Positions 1 to 8,176 of a stretch of 64,000 nucleotides of DNA are shown here, one piece after another; the stretch's first letter is position 1; each line of letters opens with the position of its first letter. The notes below the pieces were generated by a model, which did no database searches, was not told where the DNA came from, and saw only the letters and a list, made by a program, of their open reading frames with translations. The stretch is taken from positions 30,363 through 94,362 of the forward strand of contig CAUHSG010000006.1 of assembly GCA_959608885.1 (NCBI GenBank), in the 5' to 3' direction. The DNA comes from an uncultured Coriobacteriia bacterium (GTDB lineage: Bacteria > Actinomycetota > Coriobacteriia > Coriobacteriales > QAMH01). A program made the position numbers and the translations under genes.

Positions 1-329
1 ACGACACGCGGCTTGGGGTGCCAGGGCATGCGCTTGCCCTGAGCGCGCGAGATAAAGTAACGGAGCATGGCCTCGGTCACGTCGAAATCGGCGATGACGC
101 CATCCTTGAGCGGACGCATGGCGATGATGCTGCCCGGCGTGCGGCCCAGCATCTCCTTGGCGTCGGCACCGACAGCGAGAACGCGCTGGTCCTGCTTCTC
201 GATGGCGACAACCGAAGGTTCGTTGATGACGATGCCCTGACCTCGGACGGACACGAGTGTGTTGGCCGTACCGAGGTCGATAGCCATATCGCTACCGAAG
301 TTGCCGAAGAGTCTGTCTGTCAGCGACAT
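1..329 (-). CDS. mreB: Rod shape-determining protein MreB, N-terminal part, cut by window edge
   Basis: The first 109 codons are present and the rest lies beyond the left edge. MreB is a cytoplasmic actin-like ATPase that forms membrane-associated filaments and guides lateral cell-wall synthesis. The translated start shows the actin-fold phosphate-1 loop (DLGTANT near residues 18-24) followed by GIVINEPSVVAI and ADAKEMLGRTPG, all typical of MreB near the N-terminus. The ATG at 329 is preceded by AAGGAGCG at good spacing, which fixes the start. The upstream gap (330-470) holds only a possible promoter. Confidence 0.9.
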   Translation of the reverse strand, partial: MSLTDRLFGNFGSDMAIDLGTANTLVSVRGQGIVINEPSVVAIEKQDQRVLAVGADAKEMLGRTPGSIIAMRPLKDGVIADFDVTEAMLRYFISRAQGKRMPWHPKPRV

Positions 330-375
330 GGTCGCTCCTTACTTTATCTGGTTCATATTCGAAGCGTGGCCTGCA

Positions 376-381
376 AGTGTA
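376..381 (-). promoter_or_regulatory. Possible -10 box for mreB
   Basis: TACACT on the minus strand lies 46 bp before the mreB start. No convincing -35 hexamer sits at 16-18 bp. I see nothing else in the 330-470 gap. Confidence 0.3.
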
Positions 382-470
382 GCATGGTTGCATTTTCCAG
401 ACCGCAACCGCCACCAAATCTGAACCTATTCCACATAACTAGCCGCGATTTCATGCGTGCAAGGTAACGA

Positions 471-500
471 ACGGGGCCCGTCAGCGCGGACGGGCCCCGT
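471..500 (-). terminator. Rho-independent-type hairpin after ndk
   Basis: A perfect 12-bp GC-rich stem (471-482 with 489-500) and a 6-nt loop lie 12 bp beyond the ndk stop. The T-run on the minus strand is weak, so termination efficiency is uncertain, but position and stability fit a terminator for ndk. Confidence 0.7.
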
Positions 501-512
501 CTCAAAACGATC

Positions 513-914
513 TTAGCCGAAGAAGACGCCAATCTCGCGCTCGGCGCTGGCCACGGAATCGCTGCCGTGGATGACGTTCTCGTCCATCGTCAGGCCAAAG
601 TCGCCACGGATGGTGCCGGGGGCCGCGTCAGCCGGGTTGGTGGCACCCATAAGCTTGCGCACGGTGGCAACGGCATTCTCGCCGCTCACAACCATCTTCA
701 CGACCGGGCCGCTCGTGATGTAGGCGATGAGGCCCTCGTAGAAGGGCTTGCCCTCATGCTCGGCATAGTTTGCCTTGGCAAGCTCCTCGTTCACCATGCC
801 GAGCTCCATGCGCTCGACGGTGAGGCCCACGCGCTCGAAACGGTTCACGATCTCGCCGATATGACCGTTACGAACGCCGTCCGGCTTGATCATGGTGTAA
901 GTCTTCTCGATCAT
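513..914 (-). CDS. ndk: Nucleoside diphosphate kinase
   Basis: 133 residues, the usual length for Ndk. The enzyme transfers the gamma phosphate from ATP to NDPs through a phosphohistidine and balances NTP/dNTP pools in the cytoplasm. The catalytic histidine is H116 in the NVIHGSDS motif, and the N-terminus has the YTMIKPDGV nucleotide-binding strand. It is a stand-alone gene between the TPR protein and mreB, ending in a strong hairpin. Confidence 0.97.
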   Translation of the reverse strand: MIEKTYTMIKPDGVRNGHIGEIVNRFERVGLTVERMELGMVNEELAKANYAEHEGKPFYEGLIAYITSGPVVKMVVSGENAVATVRKLMGATNPADAAPGTIRGDFGLTMDENVIHGSDSVASAEREIGVFFG

Positions 915-976
915 CTTGCTTCAATCCTTTCACTTTCGCCTGTGCCATCCTAGCAAGGCCTTATCCAATGTTTCTT

Positions 977-2647
977 CTACTGCTCGCTCGGGAAATACAG
1001 CTGAACGAACTGGATAGCCCACGAAATGCCATCGCGCGTCAGCACGACCTCGTAGTCGATATTGCCGCCTTGCTCGAGCGTCGCGTTCACGAAGACCGCG
1101 GTTTGGTTCATATTGCGCTGCACGGCCACGACCTCGTAGGAAGTCAGGTCCGCAAGCGATGCCTCCTGAGCGTGCTGCATGCTCGGACTCACGTCCTTGG
1201 CCCAGTACTGACTCGTATCACCGTCGTCCTGGACGGTAGCAAAGAAGTCCTCGGTGACCGTCTCTTGCAGCGGGTATCCATAACCGAGCGCGTAGGCGAC
1301 AACTGCCGCGCCGGCAATGAGGATGCAGATGAAGACGAACACGATCGCGATCTTGAGGCCGCAACCGCGCGCCCTCCGGTTCTGCTTCTTGCCCTTGCGC
1401 GCGTTATTGTTAATCTGCTGCTCGCTGATGTCGAAGAACGCAGTGTCCTCGGGCGAGGGCATGTGCATCTCGGTGGACTCCATGACATCGACGGTCTCGC
1501 GCGCCTCGGCGTACTCGTCGCCAAAATCGAAGGAGACGCCGTACTCGTAGCCCGGTTGCTCATTGTAGTCGAAGGGAGTCTCATCCAGGCCAGAATCGTA
1601 GGCCTGCTCGTCCGACCCCTTGCTATCTACGGTGATGGTTTCTCCTTGATCGAACTCGATTTCACCCGTGGGTTCCATATCGGAGCCTTCTGCATCACCG
1701 AGCGTCTCGGGCAGGGCTTCCATCGCAATCGTCTGCGCCTGGGAGGGGTCGAGAGTCCCCTCTTCGCCATCTTCGACGTTGACCTGCTGCATCTGCTCGG
1801 TTGTTTGCGATGCGATTTGCTCGACATCGGTGCGCGGGGCGAACGGATCGAAGTCCTCGTCGTCTTCCGGCGAGCTCACGTCCGTCGCAACGGGGGGAAT
1901 ATAGCCGGTGTCGAGTATGCCGGGGGCACGAGAATCGACACGCTCCTTGAGCGTGCGGGCGATCTCGTAGTCATGCATGGCAAGCGAGGGCAGCTCCCCG
2001 CCGATCTCCTCGGCCTTCTCGAAGGCGTTGAGCGCGCGCGGTACGCGTCCCTGCGCCATATAGGCCTGGCCGAGGTTGGCGTACGCCTTCGCGCGGGCAC
2101 GATCGTCAAGGTCGAAGTCGAGAGCGGTCTCGTACACGGAAACCGCGTCCTCGGGACGTCCGAGTTCCATGAAGCAAACGCCTAGGTTGACAAGCGACTT
2201 GGCCGGAGCCGGGTTAGCCGGGTCAAGCGCGGCCTCGCGATAAGCGGCACCGGCCTCGACCATGTTGCCGAGCTTGAGCTGCGCGGCACCGATACCAGCA
2301 TACGCCTTGTAGGGCGTCGTGTAGATGGGGTAATCGAGAGCGCGGCCGAACGCCTCGAGGGCGTTCTCGTAGTCCTTCGTTCCCAGCAGCGCCGTACCCA
2401 AGTTGACGTAGAGCGACGGCTTGCGCTTCTCGGGACTGCCCGTGAGCGCCTTGAGATAATACTCGGCCGCCGAGCGCGGATCGTTGCTCTTCACATAGCA
2501 ATTGCCGATGAGGTGATAGAACTTGCTGAGGTCGGCGGGCGCAAGGCCTGCTACGTCGTGCGTGCAGGCGATGAAACCCTCGAGGGCGGCCTTGTAATCA
2601 CCCTTCGCGTAGGCCTCCTGCGCCTCTTTGAAAACCTCGACTTTCAT
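977..2647 (-). CDS. TPR-repeat single-pass membrane protein
   Basis: 556 residues in three parts. Residues 1-240 are tandem tetratricopeptide repeats (for example AYANLGQAYMAQGRVPRALNAFEKA). Residues about 240-425 form a long acidic, low-complexity linker rich in D/E. One transmembrane helix (KIAIVFVFICILIAGAAVVAYAL in part, near residue 445) follows a basic stop-transfer patch (KGKKQNRRARG). The last about 90 residues should be outside the cell and read like a small beta-rich domain. TPRs are expected in the cytoplasm, where they would bind a protein partner. I do not recognise the specific family. It sits 33 bp downstream of the cyclophilin gene and is probably cotranscribed with it. Confidence 0.85.
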   Translation of the reverse strand: MKVEVFKEAQEAYAKGDYKAALEGFIACTHDVAGLAPADLSKFYHLIGNCYVKSNDPRSAAEYYLKALTGSPEKRKPSLYVNLGTALLGTKDYENALEAFGRALDYPIYTTPYKAYAGIGAAQLKLGNMVEAGAAYREAALDPANPAPAKSLVNLGVCFMELGRPEDAVSVYETALDFDLDDRARAKAYANLGQAYMAQGRVPRALNAFEKAEEIGGELPSLAMHDYEIARTLKERVDSRAPGILDTGYIPPVATDVSSPEDDEDFDPFAPRTDVEQIASQTTEQMQQVNVEDGEEGTLDPSQAQTIAMEALPETLGDAEGSDMEPTGEIEFDQGETITVDSKGSDEQAYDSGLDETPFDYNEQPGYEYGVSFDFGDEYAEARETVDVMESTEMHMPSPEDTAFFDISEQQINNNARKGKKQNRRARGCGLKIAIVFVFICILIAGAAVVAYALGYGYPLQETVTEDFFATVQDDGDTSQYWAKDVSPSMQHAQEASLADLTSYEVVAVQRNMNQTAVFVNATLEQGGNIDYEVVLTRDGISWAIQFVQLYFPSEQ

Positions 2648-2680
2648 GTTGGAAAGCTCCCTTTGGTAGACGTGCGCCTA

Positions 2681-3211
2681 CTAGTCTGCGTTTTCGATCA
2701 CGATGTTCTCGATGATGCTGCCAGCGCGAAGCTTGCTGATGACATCCAGGCCCTCGATGGTATCGCCGAAGACCGTGTAGTCGGTGTCGAGGAAGTGCTG
2801 GGGGCCAAGGCAGAAGTAGAACTGGCTACCAGCGGAGTCGGGCATGGAACTGCGAGCCATGGCGAGCGTACCATCCTCATGCGAGTTGTTGGGATTGGTC
2901 TTCCACTCGCCCTTGATGGAATAGCCGGGGTTACCGGTGCCCGGCATACCCTCGGGACCGCTCTTGCCGGCGGCCACGTCAGCTGCGGACATCTCGCGCG
3001 TATTGGGGCAGCCGCCCTGAATGACGAAGCCCGGGACATAGCGATGGAACTTCAGACCGTCATAGAAGCCCTTCTGGGCGAGCTCGACGAAATTGCCGAC
3101 GTGGATGGGCGCGTCCTCTCCATGAAGCTGGACGCGAATCGTGCCCTCGTCGGTGGTGATGACGGCGACTTCCTTGCCATTCGGCGTATATTCCGGCGTG
3201 TACAGAGCCAT
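2681..3211 (-). CDS. Cyclophilin-type peptidyl-prolyl cis-trans isomerase
   Basis: 176 residues with the full bacterial cyclophilin pattern: GEDAPIHVGNFVELAQKGFYDGLKFHRYVPGFVIQGG (catalytic R in FHR), MARSSMPDSAGSQFYFCL (active-site Q and F) and TVFGDTIEG. It speeds proline isomerisation during protein folding. No signal peptide or membrane segment is seen, so it should be cytosolic. The start at 3211 has AGGAGG immediately upstream. It precedes the TPR gene in the same direction. Confidence 0.93.
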   Translation of the reverse strand: MALYTPEYTPNGKEVAVITTDEGTIRVQLHGEDAPIHVGNFVELAQKGFYDGLKFHRYVPGFVIQGGCPNTREMSAADVAAGKSGPEGMPGTGNPGYSIKGEWKTNPNNSHEDGTLAMARSSMPDSAGSQFYFCLGPQHFLDTDYTVFGDTIEGLDVISKLRAGSIIENIVIENAD

Positions 3212-3300
3212 GAGTCCTCCTGAATCAATGCGTATCGAAGTTGCTAAACTCTATGATTTTAGACGATAAGTTAAAAGACGGCAAAAATGCGCCCGTAGAC

Positions 3301-3331
3301 GGGACAAAACGCGCCAACCGCGTTTTGTCCC
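3301..3331. repeat. 13-bp perfect palindrome with GGGACA/TGTCCC ends
   Basis: The stem 3301-3313 pairs perfectly with 3319-3331 around a 5-nt loop. It lies between tRNA-Arg and the cyclophilin gene, so it could end the tRNA transcript. The GGGACA...TGTCCC frame recurs in other spacers of this window (22.15, 43.87 and 44.72 kb). Confidence 0.6.
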
Positions 3332-3342
3332 CTGAAATTTGA

Positions 3343-3419
3343 TGGTGCCCCCTACAGGATTCGAACCTGCGGCCTTTTGCTCCGGAGGCAAACGCTCTAT
3401 CCAGCTGAGCTAAGGGGAC
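3343..3419 (-). tRNA. tRNA-Arg, anticodon CCG
   Basis: A complete cloverleaf of 77 nt including an encoded CCA end. The acceptor stem GTCCCCT pairs with AGGGGGC (one G-U). The anticodon stem TTTGC/GCAAA closes a 7-nt loop CTCCGGA with anticodon CCG, reading CGG codons. The T-arm GCAGGTTCGAATCCTGT is intact. It lies 21 bp downstream of the methyltransferase stop and may be cotranscribed with it. Confidence 0.97.
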
Positions 3420-3440
3420 CGGTTTGTAAATCTATCACAT

Positions 3441-4775
3441 CTAGGCGCTTTTCGTGAGAATCGCAACCGTCTCGACATGGTAGGTCTGCGGAAACATGTC
3501 AACCGGCGTCACGCGTTCCACTCGATAGCCGCCAGCCTGTAGCTGCAGCAAGTCGCGAGCAAGCGTCGTCGGATTGCATGACACGTAGGCGATGGCGCGA
3601 GCGCCGCTCTCGCAAAGCCCTTTGATGGCCTTGTCACCCAGTCCGCTCCGAGGAGGATCGACGACGATCTTGTCGGGCGCGCCCAACTCGCTAAGCTCGC
3701 GTGCGGCATCTCCGCCGATGACATCGGCATGCAGCCTGTTGCGCTCGAGATTACGACGCAGGTCGCGCACCGAAGAACCCGCTGACTCGACCGCCGCGAC
3801 GGATTGCACCTCATGTGCAAGCGGCAAGGTAAAGGTTCCGGCACCAGAGTAGAGGTCGAGCATGTAGTCGAGCCCGTCTGGATGAAGTCCCTCGAAGACG
3901 AGCCGCGTGAGCGTCTCGGCCCCCGGCGTGTTCACCTGGAAGAACGACGGTGCGGATATGAGCATGGTCATGCCATTGATGGCTTCGGTCCAATACCCGT
4001 GACCCCGCAGAGACTCGACGCCGGCGACCTTGCGCTCCTTGGCCGAACCCTTGAGCAGCACACGCGTGACACCCAGCCTCTTGACTGCCATGCTCTCGCC
4101 CACCACCTGCGCGACGCGTGCCCGTGGAAAGCGTCCCGTGCCCGTCCAGAGAGCGACCTCGACATCCTTGGTGCGCGTCGACACGCGAATGCCCACACGC
4201 TCGATACCCAGATCCTCATTGCCGGCAGCAAAGCGCAGCGCGCCCGTAAGCGCCTTTGGGGCCTGCGAGAACCTATCGGGAATGAGAAAGCAATTCGAGA
4301 TGGGCGTAAACGAGCCGCCGCGCGCATGCATGCCGAGCGTGAAGCGGCCGGCGACGTCAAGCCCGACCTCGAACTCGACCTTGTTGCGGTAATGCCATTC
4401 GCGTTTGCTCGCGACACAGGCGGGCACGTGCGCCTCGACCCATGCGGCGTCCATGTGCGCAATGCGCTCGAGCGCGTCGACGACGGCCTGACGCTTCCAG
4501 CGCAATTGAGCGTCGTAGGCGAGGCCGGCCCACGGGCAACCGCCGCAGCGACCGCTCGCGGCCTCAGGGCACAGGGCCTGCACGCGATCGGGGGACTCCT
4601 CGACGAGCCTCGCGAGCTTGGCACGCACGAAGCGCTCGTTGACATCGACGTATTCGACCTGGCATACATCACCGGGAAATGCCCCCGGCACGAAGGCGAC
4701 GCGTCCGTCGGCCACATGGCCGACGCCGTCACCACCATAGGCGAGCGATTCGATGGAAACTGCCTCGATATTCAT
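3441..4775 (-). CDS. TrmA/RlmD-family RNA (uracil-5-)-methyltransferase
   Basis: 444 residues from the chosen start. The family methylates C5 of uridine in rRNA (RlmD/RlmCD, U1939/U747) or tRNA (TrmA). Visible domains are an N-terminal TRAM domain, the four-cysteine Fe-S site (CPEAASGRCGGCPW plus a later cysteine), the SAM-binding loop DLYSGAGTFTLPLA, and the catalytic region SCNPTTLARDL with the nucleophile cysteine. The TRAM domain plus Fe-S site favours an rRNA enzyme over TrmA, but the exact target uridine is not fixed. An ATG at 4793 exists, but only the ATG at 4775 has a Shine-Dalgarno (GGAAAG) upstream, so I chose 4775. Confidence 0.92.
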   Translation of the reverse strand: MNIEAVSIESLAYGGDGVGHVADGRVAFVPGAFPGDVCQVEYVDVNERFVRAKLARLVEESPDRVQALCPEAASGRCGGCPWAGLAYDAQLRWKRQAVVDALERIAHMDAAWVEAHVPACVASKREWHYRNKVEFEVGLDVAGRFTLGMHARGGSFTPISNCFLIPDRFSQAPKALTGALRFAAGNEDLGIERVGIRVSTRTKDVEVALWTGTGRFPRARVAQVVGESMAVKRLGVTRVLLKGSAKERKVAGVESLRGHGYWTEAINGMTMLISAPSFFQVNTPGAETLTRLVFEGLHPDGLDYMLDLYSGAGTFTLPLAHEVQSVAAVESAGSSVRDLRRNLERNRLHADVIGGDAARELSELGAPDKIVVDPPRSGLGDKAIKGLCESGARAIAYVSCNPTTLARDLLQLQAGGYRVERVTPVDMFPQTYHVETVAILTKSA

Positions 4776-4797
4776 GCGCTGCTTTCCAGACATGACG

Positions 4798-4839
4798 AAG
4801 GGCTGCCAAAAGAGGAATTCACCCCTCTCGACAGCCCTT
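4798..4839 (-). terminator. Hairpin after ferredoxin gene
   Basis: AAGGGCTG (4798-4805) pairs with CAGCCCTT (4832-4839) and an inner AGAGG/CCTCT adds to the stem. It lies 18 bp past the ferredoxin stop and overlaps the 5' leader of the methyltransferase, so it may also act as a leader hairpin. Confidence 0.6.
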
Positions 4840-4856
4840 GCTCATGTACCTGATGC

Positions 4857-5024
4857 TTAGAGGCTCAGCGAATCGGTCGGGCACACGGAAACGCAAGAGC
4901 CGCAATCAATGCACTCGTCAGCGTTGACCACAGCATGATCGGCGATGGTGATCGCGTCGACGGGACAGGCGTCTGCGCAAGCGCCACAGGCGATGCAGGT
5001 GTCCTCGTTCACAGTTACAGCCAT
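4857..5024 (-). CDS. Bacterial-type 2[4Fe-4S] ferredoxin
   Basis: 55 residues (MAVTVNEDTCIACGACADAC is the start). Two CxxCxxCxxxCP motifs, CIACGACADACP and CIDCGSCVSVCP, each supply ligands for one [4Fe-4S] cluster in the classic clostridial arrangement. Such ferredoxins are low-potential electron carriers for anaerobic enzymes such as pyruvate:ferredoxin oxidoreductase. AAGGAGG precedes the ATG at 5024. The gene is monocistronic, with its own promoter and downstream hairpin, which fits a highly expressed carrier in an anaerobe. Confidence 0.96.
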   Translation of the reverse strand: MAVTVNEDTCIACGACADACPVDAITIADHAVVNADECIDCGSCVSVCPTDSLSL

Positions 5025-5079
5025 GAGAATCCTCCTTCTCTACAGCCTATGCGGGCTGTCAAAAATAAACATGCCGCTG

Positions 5080-5108
5080 ATTGTATCCAAAACGGACCGC
5101 GCTGTCGC
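5080..5108 (-). promoter_or_regulatory. Promoter of the ferredoxin gene
   Basis: -10 TACAAT at 5080-5085 and -35 GCGACA at 5103-5108, with exactly 17 bp between. A small perfect hairpin (ACAGCC/GGCTGT, 5042-5059) sits in the leader just before the ribosome binding site. Confidence 0.6.
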
Positions 5109-5180
5109 TATGCGATTGGCATTTCTTGCCCCTTCGGTAGATTTTGAACATGACGCAATACCATGTGCGTGCTTTTAGGG

Positions 5181-5186
5181 CATAAT
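5181..5186 (+). promoter_or_regulatory. Possible -10 box for the penicillin-binding protein gene
   Basis: CATAAT lies 25 bp before the TTG start. No good -35 is visible. It is close to the Shine-Dalgarno, implying a short leader. Confidence 0.4.
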
Positions 5187-5211
5187 GTGCTCACATCGAA
5201 AGGAGACCGAG

Positions 5212-7326
5212 TTGCCTTCGTCAAGCCGTAACCGTAAACGCCGTGAAAAATCGCAGCGCCACTCAGTCAATCTCCTCACCATCCTTGGGTGCATCGCCGG
5301 AGCATTTTGCCTGGTAGTCGTCGTCGGCTGTGCCGTGGGCGCAACCTGGCTCATGGGCTTGCCCGACTACAGCACCATCAACACCTACGCAAACACGGGC
5401 ATTACCACCATCTACGCGAATGACCGCGAGACCGTCCTCGCGAAGATCTACCTCGAGAACCGCATCGAGGTGTCCAAAGATGAAGTTTCCGAATACGTGC
5501 TCGAGGGCACAATCGCAACGGAAGACGAGCGCTTCTACGAACACGGCGGCATCGACCCCATCGGCATCGCACGCGCGGTGCTCGTGAACGCGGCTTCTGG
5601 CGGTACGTCCGAGGGCGCATCCACCATCACCCAGCAGCTCGTGCGCAACACCGTCCTGCTCGACGAGATGACCGATCGCAGCATCAGGCGCAAGGTGCGC
5701 GAGATGTACATCGCATCGCAAATCGAACGCCAATACACCAAAGACGAGATTCTCATGATGTACATCAACGTCGTCAACTACGGCGATGGCTGCTACGGCA
5801 TCGAGGCGGCAAGCCGCGATTACTTCGGCAAACACGCCAGTGAGCTCACGCTCTCCGAGGCAGCCCTGCTCGCCGGTATTCCCCAGTCCCCCAACGCTTA
5901 CAATCCGCGCGAGCACATGGACAAGGCAATGGCGCGCCGTGCGGTCGTGCTGCAACGTATGCTCTCGAACGGCTACATCACGCAAGACGAGTATGATGAG
6001 GCACTCAACGACACGCCAGTGCTCTCGAATCAAACCCTCGATGACGAAACCATATCCGACATCGCACCTTACTTCATCGATTACGTGCGCAAGCAGCTCG
6101 ACGAGGACGAGCGCTTCCCGGCCACCGTCATCGCGCACGGCGGCCTGTCCGTATACACGACGCTCGATCCGTCGCTGCAGGAGGACGCAAACGATGCCAT
6201 CCAGAATGCCGTGCGCTACAACGACGAGAACTTCGATGCGGCACTCGTTTCGGTCGATCCCGATAACGGCCAGATTGTCGCCATGGTCGGCGGCAGGGAT
6301 TACGAGACCAACAAGTTCAACCTGGCCACGCAGATGAGCCGCCAAGCCGGCTCGGCGTTCAAGACGTTCACGCTACTCTCCGCTCTAAACGAGGGAATGG
6401 ATCCAGACAACACCTACATCGAGTCCGCGAGTCCCGTCCAGATTGGCAAGGACTGGACCGTGAGTAACTCCGAAGGTCACGGCTATGGTCCCATGAGTGT
6501 CTCGGACGCCACGCGCTCTTCGGTAAACACCGTCTTCGCCCAGCTCGTACACGCTATCGGCGCGCAAAAGACGATTGACGTCGCTCAGGCCTGCGGCATC
6601 GAATCCACCTTGGTACAAGATGACACCGTCACTCTCGGCACAAGCGGAGTCAATCCACTCGAGATGGCAAACGCATACGCCACGATTGCCAACGGCGGCT
6701 ACTATCACGAGCCCTATGCCGTTGTCGAGATAGTAGATGCAAGCGGCAAGCCGGTCTACACGCACGAAGAAGTTCCAGCGAAGCGCGTGCTTTCGGCAGC
6801 CGTCGCCCAGAAGGCAACCGAGATCCTCGAAACCGTCATCAACTCGGGCACGGGAACGAGCGCGAGCCTAGGCAACGGGCAGCCGTGCGCAGGCAAGACC
6901 GGCACTTCCGAACATGGTCGCGACCTCTGGTTCTGCGGATTCACGCCCCAGTATTCGACAGCCGTATGGGCCGGATATCGAACCGAGCGCGAAACGGGGC
7001 TCTATGGCGGCAGCACATGCGCCCCCATCTGGCGCAGCTTCATGAACGCGGCGCTCGCGGGCAAGCCCATCGAGCAGTTCCCGACGACGAGCGAAAAAAT
7101 CACGTATAAGCCCGCAAAAACCTGGGACTTCACCAAGGATGTTACGATCATCGGCGGAGATGACGAAAACCCCAGCGAGTCATCAAGCTCGAGTAGCTCA
7201 TCGAGCACTTCGAGTTCGGCGTCAAGTAGCACCTCCAACTCGGCTAGCTCTGGTGGAGATGACAAGAAACCCGAGCCGGAACCGACCCCGAAACCCGGTG
7301 ACAATGAGAAGCCCGGCTCGGAGTAG
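5212..7326 (+). CDS. Class A penicillin-binding protein (PBP1A-type)
   Basis: 704 residues. It is a bifunctional peptidoglycan synthase with a short basic cytoplasmic tail, a transmembrane helix near residues 20-45, a GT51 glycosyltransferase domain (ATEDERFYEHGGIDPIGIAR with the catalytic glutamate, and EGASTITQQLVRN), then a transpeptidase domain with SxxK (GSAFK), SxN (SSVN) and KTGT (AGKTGTSEHG). The C-terminus is a serine run followed by a proline/glutamate tail, common for surface-exposed ends. The start is the TTG at 5212 because AAAGGAG sits just upstream. An in-frame ATG at 5185 overlaps the -10 region and has no ribosome binding site. Confidence 0.95.
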   Translation: MPSSSRNRKRREKSQRHSVNLLTILGCIAGAFCLVVVVGCAVGATWLMGLPDYSTINTYANTGITTIYANDRETVLAKIYLENRIEVSKDEVSEYVLEGTIATEDERFYEHGGIDPIGIARAVLVNAASGGTSEGASTITQQLVRNTVLLDEMTDRSIRRKVREMYIASQIERQYTKDEILMMYINVVNYGDGCYGIEAASRDYFGKHASELTLSEAALLAGIPQSPNAYNPREHMDKAMARRAVVLQRMLSNGYITQDEYDEALNDTPVLSNQTLDDETISDIAPYFIDYVRKQLDEDERFPATVIAHGGLSVYTTLDPSLQEDANDAIQNAVRYNDENFDAALVSVDPDNGQIVAMVGGRDYETNKFNLATQMSRQAGSAFKTFTLLSALNEGMDPDNTYIESASPVQIGKDWTVSNSEGHGYGPMSVSDATRSSVNTVFAQLVHAIGAQKTIDVAQACGIESTLVQDDTVTLGTSGVNPLEMANAYATIANGGYYHEPYAVVEIVDASGKPVYTHEEVPAKRVLSAAVAQKATEILETVINSGTGTSASLGNGQPCAGKTGTSEHGRDLWFCGFTPQYSTAVWAGYRTERETGLYGGSTCAPIWRSFMNAALAGKPIEQFPTTSEKITYKPAKTWDFTKDVTIIGGDDENPSESSSSSSSSSTSSSASSSTSNSASSGGDDKKPEPEPTPKPGDNEKPGSE

Positions 7327-7387
7327 CACCAACCAAAAGCCACTGCGGCAACAGACGCCGTGATATTATCTCGCCCGGGAGGAAAGC

Positions 7388-8158
7388 ATGTTTGAAGACA
7401 CAAAGGCCGTCGCATTCGCGCTCGACGGCACCGTATATCGCGGCTCGCAGCTCATCGACGGCATCGACGAGGTCATACGGCATTGTCGCAAGCTGGGAAA
7501 ATCCATCTTCTTCCTCACGAACAACTCTTCCGAAACACGCTCCCAGATCTTTCACAAACTACGCAACATGGGCATTGACTGCACCTTTAGAGAGGTCTTG
7601 ACGAGCGGATACGCCGCCGCCCTCTACGCACATCGCGAACGTCTCTCCAACATCTACGTCTGCGGGTCGAAGAACCTCATCAGCGAATGCGAGAAGCTGA
7701 GCGTGCATGCCGTCGACGCCGAGGAAGCCGAGAACATGCTCATCGGCTTAGATCCGGAGTTTGACTACGGCAAGCTTGCCGCCGCCACCAGCGTCGCGCT
7801 CAAGGCCAACAAGATCATCGCCTGCAACAAAGAGCGCTCCTATCCGGGCGAAGAGGACTCCTCCATGCCCGGCTGTGGTGGCATGGTCGCGGCCATCGAG
7901 TGGTGCTCGGGGCGCATGGTCGATCTCATGATCGGCAAGCCCAACACCTTCATGCTCAAGGAGGTCAGCGAGCAGCTCGGGCTCGCCCCGGCCGAAATCC
8001 TCGTCGTAGGCGACACGTACGACACCGACATCATCATGGCCAACAAGTTTGGGAGCCCGTCCGTCATCATTAGCTCGCACGTCTACGGCGACACGGTGAG
8101 TGTTGACAGCGTCCGCGAACTTCTCACCCTCATCGGCGAGACATCGCAGGAGCAATAG
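7388..8158 (+). CDS. HAD-superfamily NagD-like protein lacking the catalytic aspartate
   Basis: 256 residues with the layout of HAD class IIA phosphatases (NagD/AraL/PGPase type). In motif I the family has DxDG(T/V); here it reads F10-A11-L12-D13-G14-T15, so the phosphorylated nucleophile aspartate is alanine (codon GCG) while the general acid D13 is kept. The other motifs look intact: LTNNSS (43-48), K184 in GKPN, and GDTYDTD with D209 and D214. The fold should therefore be present but ordinary phosphatase chemistry is not expected. It follows the PBP gene by 61 bp with its own AGGA ribosome binding site. Confidence 0.88.
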   Translation: MFEDTKAVAFALDGTVYRGSQLIDGIDEVIRHCRKLGKSIFFLTNNSSETRSQIFHKLRNMGIDCTFREVLTSGYAAALYAHRERLSNIYVCGSKNLISECEKLSVHAVDAEEAENMLIGLDPEFDYGKLAAATSVALKANKIIACNKERSYPGEEDSSMPGCGGMVAAIEWCSGRMVDLMIGKPNTFMLKEVSEQLGLAPAEILVVGDTYDTDIIMANKFGSPSVIISSHVYGDTVSVDSVRELLTLIGETSQEQ

Positions 8159-8176
8159 TCCCCAGCGCCCCCGTCC

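Noticed and set aside
5066..5085. Relation between the ferredoxin promoter and element B arms through the shared 13-mer ATGCCGCTGATTG
   Set aside because: Matches of this length are expected by chance in a window of this size, and the similarity does not extend.
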